Assembly: GCA_905116865.2 (NCBI GenBank)
Contig: CAJHNH020000803.1
Span: 143,501 to 207,500, forward strand
Source: Candidula unifasciata
Taxonomy: Eukaryota; Mollusca; Gastropoda; Stylommatophora; Geomitridae
Direction: 5' to 3'
DNA: 64,000 bases
The position numbers and the translations under genes are program-made. Of the stretch, positions 36,140-47,672 are shown one piece after another; the stretch's first letter is position 1, and every line of letters begins with the position of its first letter. Under the pieces are notes generated by a model. It did no database searches, was not told the origin of the DNA, and worked only from the letters and a program-made list of their open reading frames with translations.

Positions 36140-37129
36140 CTAATAAATGTTCCCCATATACTTTCGGCCGTGGCTGTAACGCACATATCCATTCCCACAG
36201 TTCTTATGTACTGAGTGTTTTGTGCGTGTGACAAAGGTGGATAATGGGCAGTATGAGAGTGTGTGAGCATTAGAGCCTGTAGCCCCGCAGAGTGGGCAAG
36301 TATATGCTCGGAGTGTGGGACAAATAACCACTCCAGTTATGTCCTTACAACAGTGGGATTTGTAAAACTCTTCCCTCTCTCCGTTACTTTTGCAAAATGT
36401 GCAGATGGGAGTAGTAATTAAGCTTGTCAGTGGAACTGGTGATGCCTGTGGTATGCTGAGTGTGATGTTTGGAGTTCTGATTGCAGAAAGTGGAGGTATT
36501 AATGATGGAAATGGTGCTTTCAATGGAGCTCTTAGAGGGGCATCTGGTGCTCTCATGGTAGTAACTGCAGCTTGGAATGCAACATTTGGAATTTGGACTG
36601 TGCCACAGGTCTCTTTCAGCGTGGCTTTTGGAATTTTTACTGTAGCATTTGGGGCTTTGGGTGTGGTTTTTCTGGCTCTAAGTGCGGCTTTTAGATTTGT
36701 GTTTGTGGTTTGTGAGCTTTTGAGTGTGCCTAGGGAGGTTTTGAGTGTGGGAACTGGGACTTCAAGTGTGGTTTCAGGTATGGAGAAGACGCTTGCTGGA
36801 GTTTGGAATGTGATGCTTGTAGTTTTATAAAAGTCACTTTGAATCAAAGGTATGGCATTGGAAGAAGCTTTCTTTGGTTTATCTCGAATTGTGGCCAAAC
36901 ATTGCATGATCATCTGTTTTGATAGCTGGCTGCTATGTTTTGTGGCTTGTGAAATGTCAACTTTTGGTATTTCAGTAGAACATGCAATGGGACTACCTAG
37001 AATCTCATCAGAATCACTTGGCCCCATGGGTGCATAAATTACCTCCACATTTGTAGTCTCTGCCTTTTTCGAAGCCTTAATGCGCCTGAGCATTGCTCGT
37101 GTGAGTGGAAAAAGCTCAACTGGTTCTGG
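36140..37129 (-). CDS. nanos: Nanos-like gene, terminal exon with zinc finger
   Basis: The acceptor is TTTCATCCACAG (ends 37130), entry phase 0, stop TAG at 36142-36140, 329 residues. Residues about 1183-1424 are a Pro/Thr/Ala/Lys-rich linker with loose 8-10 residue periodicity (for example [15 protein letters not shown]). Residues about 1425-1476 are the zinc finger: CTFC, His 13 residues on, C in VVICP, then CPLC, His in NAHT and C in SYCP. The spacing is C-x2-C-x12-H-x10-C-x7-C-x2-C-x7-H-x4-C, exactly that of Nanos. A basic, Tyr-rich tail of 35 residues follows. The predicted role is sequence-assisted mRNA binding and repression in the cytoplasm of germ-line cells, by homology. Confidence 0.9.
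   Translation of the reverse strand, partial: PEPVELFPLTRAMLRRIKASKKAETTNVEVIYAPMGPSDSDEILGSPIACSTEIPKVDISQATKHSSQLSKQMIMQCLATIRDKPKKASSNAIPLIQSDFYKTTSITFQTPASVFSIPETTLEVPVPTLKTSLGTLKSSQTTNTNLKAALRARKTTPKAPNATVKIPKATLKETCGTVQIPNVAFQAAVTTMRAPDAPLRAPLKAPFPSLIPPLSAIRTPNITLSIPQASPVPLTSLITTPICTFCKSNGEREEFYKSHCCKDITGVVICPTLRAYTCPLCGATGSNAHTLSYCPLSTFVTRTKHSVHKNCGNGYVRYSHGRKYMGNIY
36248..36403 (-). other. nanos: Nanos-type zinc finger (domain)
   Basis: Two CCHC knuckles; all eight zinc ligands are present. The signature stretch [13 protein letters not shown] is close to the invariant core of the family. Confidence 0.93.
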
Positions 37130-37239
37130 CTGTGGATGAAAGTTTAAAACAGATGTGAAATTTGTCAACAAAAGATAAGAGAAACTGCAAATGCGTACAG
37201 GGAGAGCTTGATGTCTGAGATAAAGATGGAAGACTGATG

Positions 37240-38660
37240 GCTGAGGTAAAGTGGGACATGTCTGCGGTAAAGAAAGGACATGTCTGAGGTAAAGAAAGGA
37301 CATGTCTGAGGTAAAGAAAGGACATGTCTGTTTAAAGAAAGAACATGTCTGAGGTAAAGATGGGATATGTCTGAGGTAAAGATGGGACATGTCTGAGTTA
37401 AATATAGGACACGTCTGAGGTAAATATAGGACACATCTGAGGTAAAGATGGGATATGTCTGAGGTAAAGATGGGACATGTCTGAGGTAAAGATGGGATAT
37501 GTCTGAGGTAAAGATGGGACATGTCTGAGTTAAATATAGGACACGTCTGAGGTAAATATAGGACACATCTGAGGTAAAGATGGGACACAGTCTGAGGTAA
37601 AGATAGGACATGTCTGAGGTAAAGATGAGACATGTCTGAGGTAAAGATAGGACATGTCTGAGGTAAAGATAGGACATGTTTAAGGTAAAGATAGGACATG
37701 TCTGAGGTAAAGATGGGACATGTCTGAGGTAAATATAGGACACATCTAAGGTAAAGATAGGACATGTCTGAGGTAAAGATAGGACATGTATGAGGTAAAG
37801 ATAGGACACAATCTGAGGTAAAGATGGGACACAGTCTGAGGTAAAGATGGGACATGTCTGAGGTAAAGATAGGACATGTCTGATGTAAAGATAGGACATG
37901 TTTAAGGTAAAGATAGGACATGTCTGAGGTAAAGATGGGACATGTCTGAGGTAAAGATAGGACATGTCTGAGGTAAAGATAGGACATGTCTGATGTAAAG
38001 ATAGGACATGTTTAAGGTAAAGATAGGACATGTCTGAGGTAAAGATGGGACATGTCTGAGGTAAATATAGGACACATCTAAGGTAAAGATGGGACATGTC
38101 TGAGGTAAAGATAGGACATGTATGAGGTAAGGATAGGATATGTTTAAGGTAAAGATAGGACATGTCTGAAGTAAAGATAGGACATGTCTGAAGTAAAGAT
38201 AGGACATGTTTAAGGTAAAGATAGGACATGTCTGAGGTAAAGATGACATGTCTGAGGTAAAGATAGGACATGTCTGAGGTAAAGATAGGACATGTCTAAG
38301 GTAAAGATGAGACATGTCTGAGGTAAAGATGAGACATGTCTGAGGTAAAGATAGGACATGTCTGAGGTAAAGATAGGACATGTCTGAGGTAAAGATGGGA
38401 CATGTCTGAGGTAAAGATAGGACATGTCTGAGGTAAAGATGGGACATGTCTGAGGTAAAGATAAGACATTTCTGAGGTGAAGATGGGACATGTCTGAGGT
38501 GAAGATGGGACATGTCTGAGGTAAAGATAGGACATGTCTGAGGTAAAGATGGGACATGTCTGAGGTAAAGATGGGACATGTCTGAGATAAAAATGAGACA
38601 TGTCTGAGGTAAAGATAAGACATTTCTGAGGTGAAGATGGGAGTCTTGATGTAAACAATA
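37240..38660 (-). repeat. 22-bp minisatellite in the last intron, about 64 copies
   Basis: The + strand unit is AGGACATGTCTGAGGTAAAG plus AT. On the gene (-) strand each unit reads CTATCTTTACCTCAG|ACATGT, a pyrimidine-rich tract plus CAG. Variants (TGTTTAAGG, ACACATCTGAGG, CACAGTCTGAGG) recur in blocks, showing segmental duplication. Frames of 120-615 codons across it on the - strand (66-bp, 22-residue periodicity) are repeat artefacts; the largest only happens to run into the Nanos exon. Confidence 0.95.
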
Positions 38661-38904
38661 AGAGGGAAGTGTGATGTTGGATGCAGAGAGGGAAGTCTGA
38701 TGTCCAAGCTAAAGAGTAAGGTCTGATATCTCAACATTAAAATGGGAGTCAGGTGTAGGGTGTAAAGAGGGAAATTTGATGTTCAAGACAACCACAGATT
38801 ACATTAAAAAAATAGAAATGCCACATGTTAGGTACATTACAAAAGTCTTCCCAAAAGGTCAACACAGCCTAAAAAGTGTATGTGCAAATATCATGAGAAG
38901 TGAC

Positions 38905-39055
38905 AAAGTTTTACGACATGCCTGTTAGCAGGCCCAGTGGGTCTATTCTCAGGGGGCCCAGTGGGTCTATTCTCAGGGAGCCCAGTGGGTCTATTCTCTT
39001 TGCACTTCTCCCTCCCTCCACAACTGTGGCTCTGGAACCCACATAGTTCAAGCTG
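38905..39055 (-). repeat. Repeat A fragment with a 24-bp triplication
   Basis: ACGACATGCCTGTTAGCAGG, then GCCCAGTGGGTCTATTCTC three times in a row (38935-38999), then TGTGGCTCTGGAACCCACAT. Confidence 0.7.
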
Positions 39056-39491
39056 TGAAAAGCTGCTGTCTTGTTGGTGTGCATACTATTATTTGTCAAT
39101 ACTGAAAGCAATGTCTTCACTACTTATGTTTAAGGGCAGCCTCAAGATTTATTAGTTGCATACCTAGGGAAGGTTAGAGAATTTTTCTTTTATTATAGCG
39201 ATGGTTTGGGCCTGGATCTTCTAAATAAGAACCCCCCCCCCTCCCCTCCCCAGAGATTAGGTATATTTAAAAGCTGTTCATAAAAGAATTTCAAATAATT
39301 TTACTTGTTTACTGATTAAGAAGCTCAAAAGGTGGGGAGGGTGATGATGGGCGCACGGGACCACAGGACGTTACAGCAGCAGCCTTTATTAACAACAAAA
39401 CAAAAATACATTGCGGGAGACAGGACAAGACTCATCAAGCTAAAGAGCTAAAACTCCTTCTGATTTACCAGCCAAACTAAAACAAACTAAC

Positions 39492-39649
39492 CTCAGGTAC
39501 TCGCAAAAGCTTGTCAAAATACTCATTGTCATCCTCCATAAGTGAAGCATGATATATGCGCGCTTTCATGGCTAATGATGCTGCCTCATTATTAGCGTCA
39601 TTAAACAGACTGTCATGATAGTGAAAAAGTGCACGGTTCCATGTCTCAC
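39492..39649 (-). CDS. nanos: Nanos-like gene, exon 5
   Basis: 158 nt. The acceptor is GTTTGGCTTTCAG (ends 39650), the donor GAG|GTTAGT at 39491. It enters in phase 1 and leaves in phase 0, as its neighbours require. The 53 residues (SETWNRALFHYHDSLFNDAN, then NEAASLAMKARIYHASLMED and the end DNEYFDKLLRVPE) are non-repetitive and probably helical, with alternating hydrophobic and charged positions, unlike the arrays upstream. I do not recognise a named domain. The complex composition and perfect phase fit argue for a conserved segment just before the linker and zinc finger. Confidence 0.75.
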
Positions 39650-39934
39650 CTGAAAGCCAAACAACCAGTTTTCTTTTTACAGCATTACACTTTTACTAGC
39701 ACTGCTAGCGGGACAAAACAGAAAGAAACTTACACACCAATAAGTGACAAGACTCAGTGATCCAAAGTGGCAATCTGAAACCAGAATGTGTTGACAGCAT
39801 CCAGAGGTGCCAACATAATCTCTTGGCTGTATATACACCAGGGTGAAATGAAATGAAAGAGCCGACATGCTGGTCTGCAGTAGTTAGTGGAGAAAGACGT
39901 ATAGACAAAGATACTACTTTTAAGTCTATGCCCT

Positions 39935-40110
39935 GGGGCTATGGTAGTCATGTCTATCCACATCCTTCTGTCTCATGCACTTTCAACCAGCTTTGACACA
40001 GATAATCCTCCATACCATTATGTTAAACTACCCAGCATCTGTTCTCTCAGTCTCCTTCTGCCTCTCCTCCCCTCCAGCTTTCCCACTGCCAGGAAGGCAC
40101 TCCATGTATT
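39935..40110 (-). pseudogene. Small LINE-like fragment in intron 4
   Basis: CATGTCTATCCACATCCTTC, TGTCTCATGCACTTTCAACC and CTTTGACACAGATAATCCTC match the 85-bp units at 59115-59375. Confidence 0.5.
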
Positions 40111-40469
40111 CCCAAAAATAAAGCAAACATACCAAATGCTCTGCATTCCAGAGACAAGACGAGCTACTCAGATGATGAAACTCTTTGTAGAAAATGTGTA
40201 TTAAAATAGCACAAGCAAGCAGAATCTAATTGCTGGGCAAAGCAGATGTCTCAGTCATTTTCTACTGGGTACAGTGAGCTTTGGAGACGCTAATGGCTGC
40301 ATCAAGACCATAAATGGGTCAGATCGATGTCAATGCATGTTACAAGTAACTGTCACTAGTCAATGAATCATAGTTTTACTATACACTCAAAGAATCATAC
40401 TGTGGAAAGAATGCATTAGCATTAAACTACTTACACATGCAAAGGATTCATATGTTTAGTAGACTAAAA

Positions 40470-40863
<394 letters not shown>

Positions 40864-40924
40864 AAGAATGATACTTTGAGATTTTAGGTACAAAGAATAT
40901 ATCTAGGCATGTACACTCAAATTA

Positions 40925-41720
40925 ATACTTTGGAAATATCCACATAAAGAATCTTTTCTCTAGAAATAAAAAACTCAAAATCCACATAAAGAATCTCTAG
41001 AAATAAAAAACTCAAAATCCACACAAAGAATATTTCTCTAGAAATAAAAAAACTCAATATCCACATAACGAATCTCTCTAGAAATAAAAAACTCATTATC
41101 CACATAACGAATCTCTCTAGAAATAAAAAAACTCAATATCCACATAAAGAATCTCTCTACAAATAAAAAACTAATTATCCACATCAAGAATCTCTCTAGA
41201 AATAAAAAACTCAATATCCACATAAAGAATCTTTCTCTAGAAAAAAACAACTCAATATCCACATGAAGAATCTTTCTAGAAATAAAAAGAACTCAATATC
41301 CACATAAAGAACCTATCTCTAGAAATAAAAATCTCAATATCAACATAAAGAATTCTCTAGAAATAAAAAACTCAAAATCCACAAAGAATTCTCTAGAAAT
41401 AAAAACTCAATATCCACATAAAGAATTCTCTAGAAATAAAAAAAAATTATCCACATAAAGAATTTTTCTCTACAAATAAAAAACTTAATATCCACATGAA
41501 GAACCTATCTCTAGAAATAAAAATCTCAATATCAACATAAAGAATTCTCTAGAAAAAAAAAAAACTCAATATCCACATAAAGAATTCTCTAGAAATAAAA
41601 AGAACTCATTATCCACATAAAGAATTTCTCTACAAATAAAAAACTTAATATCCACATGAAGAATCTCTCTAGAAATATTTTTAAAAAAAAACTCAATATC
41701 CACATAAAGAATCTTTCTCT
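40925..41720 (-). repeat. About 40-bp minisatellite in intron 4
   Basis: The + strand unit is AATAAAAAACTCAATATCC followed by ACATAAAGAATCTCTCTAGA, about 19 copies with length variation in the A run and CT run. Confidence 0.9.
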
Positions 41721-42111
41721 GGGAATATATACTAAGAGTTAAGACTCTAAATGACAACAATCCAACTGCCTTTTTAAAAACAAACGCTGAAAGAAAACAA
41801 CAAACTATGACTTTTTAGGGTGGTGGGGGAAAGGTGGAATGAACTATGTCACTTTCTGTCTAATGTTGCATCATGAAAGTAAATGGGGAGGGGGGAGGGC
41901 GGGAGAGTTACATCACTTTTTTTTCATGGAGGGGTTAAGTGGCAGGGTTGGGGTGGTGGAAATTATCTTACATGTTTCAATGAATAATACAAAAAGGGGT
42001 AAGGGGGAAGAAAACCTTGTATTTTGTAACATGATGATAAATAAGGGAGAGAGTGTGAACCACTCTTCACTCATTGCTTATAATATGACAAGTTGTATAC
42101 AATTTACTTAC

Positions 42112-43110
42112 TTTCTTGTTCCTTTTTGGCTTTGAGCTCGGCCATGTCAAGGGCAAAGTAATCAACACCCTGATAGCTGGCTCCCTCCTCACGGACTGCT
42201 CCAAGGGTGGCCTGCTCTTTGTGGAGATCGGACTGATACTGCACACTGAATGGTTCATAGAGTCCTGGCATTGTACCCTGTGAATTGGGTGTCTGCATGC
42301 TTTTCACTCTCATGCAACTCCACTCCATGGGTATGTAAGATGGTACATCCATTCTTTGCTCATTCGGGTATGTTGACACTCTCGGCTCCTTTATGGCAGA
42401 GGTATAGAAGAGTTCACAATTACTTGCCCTATTGGTTGATCCATGTAATCTTGACATATTAGTTGATGATCCAAGTACTCTTGACCCAGTGGTGGATCCA
42501 AGGACTCTTGACCAAGTGGTAGATCCATATATGTCTGACCCAGTGGTGGATCCAAGTACCGTAGACCCAGTAGTGGATCCAAGTACTCTAGACCCAGTGG
42601 TGGATCCAAGTACCATAGACCCAGTGGTGGATCCAAGTACTGTAGACCCAGTGGTGGATCCAAGTACTGTAGACCCAGTGGTGGATCCAAGTACCGCAGA
42701 CCCAGTGGTGGATCCAAGTAATCTTGACCCAGTGGTGGACAGAAGTAATCTTGACCCAGTGGTGGATCCATTTATAGCTGACCCAGTGGTGGATCCATTT
42801 GCATCTGACCCAATGGTGGAACCAAGTACTTTTGACCAAGTGGTGGATCCATATATGTGTGACCCAGTGGTGGACCCAAGTATGTTTGACCGATTGGTCC
42901 ATTCAGGTAATCTAGACTTTCTGATGGGTCTGCAATCTATTGGCTCATTTAAGGTCACAATGCCTGTCTGCTCACTGGGGAGGTCAATAGATTCACCCTC
43001 ATTGCGAAGGGGTCCAAGCAGATTGGTCAATCTATCAATTTTTCTACTCGTATTAGCCAATCGAGAACTGATGTCTTGATTTCCAGAGGGTCTCTGGTCA
43101 TTCATTAGTC
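42112..43110 (-). CDS. nanos: Nanos-like gene, exon 4 (GSTTGS nonapeptides)
   Basis: 999 nt, phase 1 in and out. The acceptor region reads TTTTGTCAGGCAG; only the second AG (exon from 43110) keeps the frame. The donor is GAAA|GTAAGTAAA at 42111. The exon starts LMNDQRPSGNQD, passes a charged segment, then has about 16 nine-residue repeats of the form GSTTGSxVL (variants GSTTWSKVL, GSTIGSDAN), and ends with about 115 unique residues (SAIKEPRVSTYPNEQRMD to MAELKAKKEQE). Ser/Thr/Gly-rich repeats are likely disordered. The 27-bp units are nearly identical in the middle, pointing to recent homogenisation. Confidence 0.8.
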
Positions 43111-43231
43111 CTGCCTGACAAAAGTTAAAATCAGACCCCCCGTGTATAAGTGTGGGCCAAAATATTCCTTGGGAGTCTATGATTTCAGAAGTTCTGTTCT
43201 CAGTTGGGGAGTCCTAGGGTTCTTTTCATAC

Positions 43232-45445
43232 GGGGTCCAGTGGTTTTCTGCTTTTCTGAGGCTCCAGAATCCAACTGCTCTTCGATGGGTCCAAAAAAGG
43301 ACCCAAAGTTGCTATCTATTTTTGTGTAACACTCTTTTGCTGTGGCAGAGAAACTCTCTTCTATCATGGGGTCATACATTAATCCAAAGATGTTCTGTTG
43401 AGTAATGGGGTCAAACATGTGTCCAACGGTTCTCTCCTTTTTGGGGAGTCCAGAAGCACTATCGAAAGCAGTCTGCTCTGTGAGGGGGTCAGGGCCACTC
43501 TGCACTTTGGTGGACCCAGAAGCACTCTGCACTTTGGTGGACCCAGAAGCACTCTGCACTTTGGTGGACCCAGAAGCACTCTGCACTTTGGTGGACCCAG
43601 AAGCACTCTGCACTTTGGTGGACCCAGAAGCACTCTGCACGTCGGTGGACCCAGAAGCACTCTGCACGTCGGTGGACCCAGAAGCACTCTGCACGTCGGT
43701 GGACCCAGAAGCACTCTGCACGTCGGTGGACCCAGAAGCACTCTGCACGTCGGTGGACCCAGAAGCACTCTGCACGTCGGTGGACCCAGAAGCACTCTGC
43801 ACGTCGGTGGACCCAGAAGCACTCTGCACGTCGGTGGACCCATGAGCACTTAGCTTTTTAGAGGCTCCGATGATGATTGGCACCTTGGGGACTCCAGTGT
43901 CAATTGGTTCTCTGACAACACCAGTGCCAATTTGCTCATCAAGGACTTCAGTGCCAATTTGCTCATCAAGGGCTTCAGCGCCAATTAGCTCATCAAGGGC
44001 TTCAGTGCCAATTTGCTCATCAAGGGCTTCAGTGCCAATTTGCTCATCAAGGGCTTCAGTGCCAATTTGCTCATCAAGGGCTTCAGTGCCAATTTGCTCA
44101 TCAAGGGCTTCAGTGCCAATTTGCTCATCAAGGGCTTCAGTGCCAATTTGCTCATCAAGGGCTTCAGTGCCAATTTGCTCATCAAGGGCTTCAGTGCCAA
44201 TTTGCTCATCAAGGGCTTCAGTGGAACTCTCCTCTTCAGTAGCACCAGTTTCAGATGGCTCTTTGAGGGCACCACTGCCATTCAGCTCTTCAGGGGCTCC
44301 AGTGTCAACTTGTTCTTTTGTGGCAACATCGTTAATTGGCTCTTGGGGAGCTCTAGTGTCACTTGGCTCTTTGGTGGCACCATTGTCACTTGACTCTTTT
44401 GCGGCACCATTGTCATTTGGCTCTTTGGCGGCAACATTGTCATTTGGCTCTTTGGCAGCACCATTCTCATTTGGCTCTTTAGCTGCACCAGTGTCATTTG
44501 AATCTTTTGTAGAAAAATTGTTACTTGGCTCTTTGGGAGCTCTAGTATCAGTTGGCTCTTTGGAAGCTCCAGTGTCAAATGGCTCTTTAGCAATATCAGT
44601 GTCATGTTCCTCTTTGGGGGCTCCAGTATCACACTCTTCTTTGGAGGGTCCAATGGGTATCTGCTCACTGAAGGGACTAATAGTGGCTTTTTCACTGATG
44701 GGCTCATTCTGTTTCTGTTCATGAGTGGGTTGTGAGTTGCTCGGCTCACTAGTGTTTCCTAAATCCTTGCTGGCAGAATCAAGCTGTTCATTGGTGAGTT
44801 CATGGACTTTATGCAGATTTCTGAGCCACAAAGGGAGGCATTCATTGGTGGGTTTTAAATTGTTGTCTTCATTAGTGGATTTAAAATCTCCTTGCTCATT
44901 TGTACATTTTAAAACTCCCAGCTCAGTGACAGGTTTAACATCCTGCTTGTTAGGGGACTTAAGATTTCCCTGTTCATTGGTACATTTAAAATCTTCCTGC
45001 TCATTGGTGCACTTAAAATCTCCCTGATCACTGGTACATTTTAAATTTCGGTGTTCATTGGTACACTTAAAATCTCCCTGTTCATTGGTGCATTTAAAAT
45101 CTCTCTGCTCACTGGTATATTTAAAATCTTCCTGTTCATTGGTGCATTCAATATTTCCCTGCTTGTTGGTTGATTCAAATGGCTTCTGTTCACTAGTTGA
45201 TTTAAAGTCTTTGTTCTCACTGGTGCTTTTAATGTCTTTCTGTTGATTGGTTGATTTAGAGTTTTTCCTTTTCGCATGTCGAAATACTCTTTGCTCATTA
45301 GTGGGTGCAACATTACGTTCACTGGTGAGTATAATGTGGTTCTGTTCATTGCTGGGTGGGTAATTGCTGGGTGGGTCATTGCTAGGTGGGTCATTGCTGG
45401 ATGGGAACAGACAATATTCAGCCTGTTCTCTGAAGGCACAAGGAT
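43232..45445 (-). CDS. nanos: Nanos-like gene, exon 3 (giant nonapeptide array)
   Basis: 2,214 nt open throughout. The acceptor is TTTATTCACTCACAG (ends 45446), the donor CCCC|GTATGA at 43231, phase 1 in and out. After DPCAFREQAEYCLFPSS come about 15 units like CTNEQGDFK, then a block like DTGAPKEPS (about 15, including NGAAKEPND), about 11 of EALDEQIGT, and 13 of GSTDVQSAS / GSTKVQSAS. All are nine residues (27 bp) and stay in one register: a polar residue plus E, then Q or P, recurs at matching positions. The last 80 residues are non-repetitive. An exon of more than 700 codons without a stop, in low-GC surroundings, is strong coding evidence. Confidence 0.82.
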
Positions 45446-45752
45446 CTGTGAGTGAATAAAGATAATTAAAAATGTAACTAAGAAAGTGGGAAAGTAGCTA
45501 AGAAAATGGGAAAGTAGATTAAGTGGGAAAGTAGATAAAGTGGGAAATAAGATATAGTGGAAAAGTAGATATGGGAAAGTAGATACAAAGAGTAGGAAGA
45601 AAATTTGACAGTGAGTTAGGTTTTAAGGGCTGAACAATGGATCAGCATCATGGCACATGGCTAGTAAGGCTAGTAGTTAGTTAGCAGAGTAAGTAGATGG
45701 TTACATAGATAGTAATGGGAAGGTGTGTGGGCAGAAGGACTGGAAAGTAGGT
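45446..45752. other. Start of intron 2, simple AT/AG-rich DNA
   Basis: Loose repeats of GGGAAAGTAGATAAG type at 45485-45600. Nothing else seen. Confidence 0.5.
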
Positions 45753-46125
45753 AGCCTCAGTCAGGTGTCAATTGCGCACTTCCAGGGGCTATTACGCCAG
45801 CGCCGAAATGCAAACTTCCGCCACCGCCAAGAGTATCCCCCATGCTGAGTGGATTGGGGCTTAACTAGATGGTTAGGACTCACGAGCAAATAAAATGAAG
45901 GAAGCTGCAGGAGATGCGGTAGCTGCTGCTCGTGAGTCCCAGCCATCTAAGTTTAGCCCCAATCCATGCCGCGCTAGGGGCGTGGGGGATACTCTCAGTG
46001 GTGGCGGAAGTTTCCGTAAGTGCGCAATTTAAGACGGAAGTGTGCAATTGACACGTGACTGAGGCCCTGTTAGGGTATATTTTCCGGCTCGATAATTTAG
46101 TACTGTTTTTTCTGAGGATAGCCGT
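45753..46125. mobile_element. Palindromic MITE, copy 2
   Basis: It shares TGCAGGAGATGCGGTAGCTGC, TGAGTCCCAGCCATCTAAG and GGGATACTCTC with the copy at 34000-34379. The arms GCCTCAGTCAGGTGTCAATTG and CAATTGACACGTGACTGAGG are inverted. The outer left end is missing. Confidence 0.7.
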
Positions 46126-46189
46126 AAATTGATAGTGTCATATATATATATATATATATTAATAGCTGAAATCACAGAAGACCAACAAC

Positions 46190-46601
46190 TATTAGACATT
46201 GTGGTACTAGAGAGTGCAAAAATAGGAGTTTCTTTGTAATGTCAAGAAAACACACAATGGTTATATCAAGGAAGAAAACCCCAAAATGTGACATAGCAAC
46301 ATAGGGGAAAGAGCTTAACCAAGTTAATAAATTCAAGTATCTGGGGACATTCGTAACATCAGACGGACAGAAATTAGAGCAGATTTGTCCAGGCAAAGAA
46401 AGACAGCTTTTTAAAAGATGATAGTTTCCTCGATAATAAATCATTAAACATCAGAATACAAGCACTGAAATGTTATATCGAGCCTAGTCTGTTGTATGCT
46501 AGGGAATCTTGGAATGTAAGCAAACAGTTTGGAGGAAACTGAGATGAGGTTCTTGAAAAGAATGTTGTGAATAGCTTGGGATGCCAGAATAACAATGACT
46601 G
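46190..46601 (+). pseudogene. RTE-like reverse transcriptase C-terminal fragment
   Basis: Conceptual pieces: MSRKHTMVISRKKTPKCDI, FKYLGTFVTSDGQKLE, KSLNIRIQALKCYIEPSL, then LLYARESWN and LEETEMRFLKRML. These are the characteristic order of an RTE-clade endonuclease-RT C terminus. Frameshifts and stops throughout. It lies in intron 2, antisense to the Nanos-like gene. Confidence 0.78.
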
Positions 46602-47113
46602 CCTGGAAGTGGCTAAAGAGAGTAGAACATTATATACCACAGTGAGAAGGAGACAAAGGTCTTTGATCATGTGATGAAAAAATAAGCCTGGAAATGGCTA
46701 AAGAGAGTAGAACATTATATACCACAGTGAAAAGGAGACAAAGGTCTTTGATCATGTGATGAAAAAATAAGCCTGGAAATGGCTAAAGAGAGTAGAACAT
46801 TATATACCACAGTGAGAAGGAGACAAAGGCCTTTGATCATGTGATGAAAAAATAAGCCTGGAAATGGCTAAAGAGAGTAGAACATTATATACCACAGTGA
46901 GAAGGAGACAAAGGCCTTTGATCATGTGATGAAAAAATAAGCCTGGAAATGGCTAAAGAGAGTAGAACATTATATACCACAGTGAGAAGGAGACAAAGGC
47001 CTTTGATCATGTGATGAAAAAAATAAGCCTGGAAATGGCTAAAGAGAGTAGAACATTATATACCACAGTGAGAAGGAGACAAAGGTCTTTGATCATGTGA
47101 TGAAAAAATAAGC
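46602..47113 (+). repeat. 85-bp tandem repeat derived from LINE coding DNA, six copies
   Basis: The unit starts CCTGGAAATGGCTAAAGAGA. Copies begin at 46602, 46687, 46772, 46857, 46942 and 47028. In one frame it reads LEMAKESRTLYTTVRRRQRS and then FDHVMKK, the next segment of the RTE protein. Since 85 is not divisible by 3, each copy shifts frame. Confidence 0.92.
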
Positions 47114-47445
47114 CTGGAAAATATTATGATGACTGGAAAGATCACTAGCAGAAGATGCAGAGGAAGACAAAAAAAATTGATGAAACAATTGATGAAAAAA
47201 ATAAGCCTGGAAAATATTTTGATGACCGGAAAGATCACTAGCAGACGATGCAGAGGAAGACGAAACAAATTGATGAAAAAAAAAGCCTGGAAAATATTAT
47301 GATGACTGGAAAGATCACCAGCAGAAGATGCAGAGGAAGACGAAACAAATTGATGGAAAAAAAAGCCTGGAAAATATTATGATGACTGGAAAGATCACCA
47401 GCAGAAGATGCAGAAGACCCCAAAAAAAAATGATGGTGCATGGCT
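47114..47445 (+). repeat. About 80-bp tandem repeat from the next LINE segment, four copies
   Basis: The unit contains CCTGGAAAATATTATGATGA and CAGCAGAAGATGCAGAGGAA and reads SLENIMMTGKITSRRCRGR, the segment that follows FDHVMKK in the RTE protein. It continues to about 47520 (WQGEIERIDPKHQRQLI). Confidence 0.9.
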
Positions 47446-47548
47446 TTAGAGAGTGGCAAGGAGAAATAGAGAGAATTGATCCAAAACACCAAAGACAATT
47501 GATATCCGGAGATGCATAAACTTCTATACCAACTGGCAAGACATTTGA

Positions 47549-47672
<124 letters not shown>

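Noticed and set aside
37165..38737. Frames of 120-368 codons with [19 protein letters not shown] repeats
   Set aside because: All come from the 22-bp intronic minisatellite; overlapping frames encode the same cycle. The 615-codon frame is explained by run-through into the real zinc-finger exon at 37129.
42432..44724. Long + strand frames opposite exons 3 and 4 (VDPSTLDPV, SSRASVPIC, GPRSTLHVG repeats)
   Set aside because: 27-bp repeats without stops are open in several frames. Only the - strand frame has matching splice sites and continues into unique sequence and the zinc finger.
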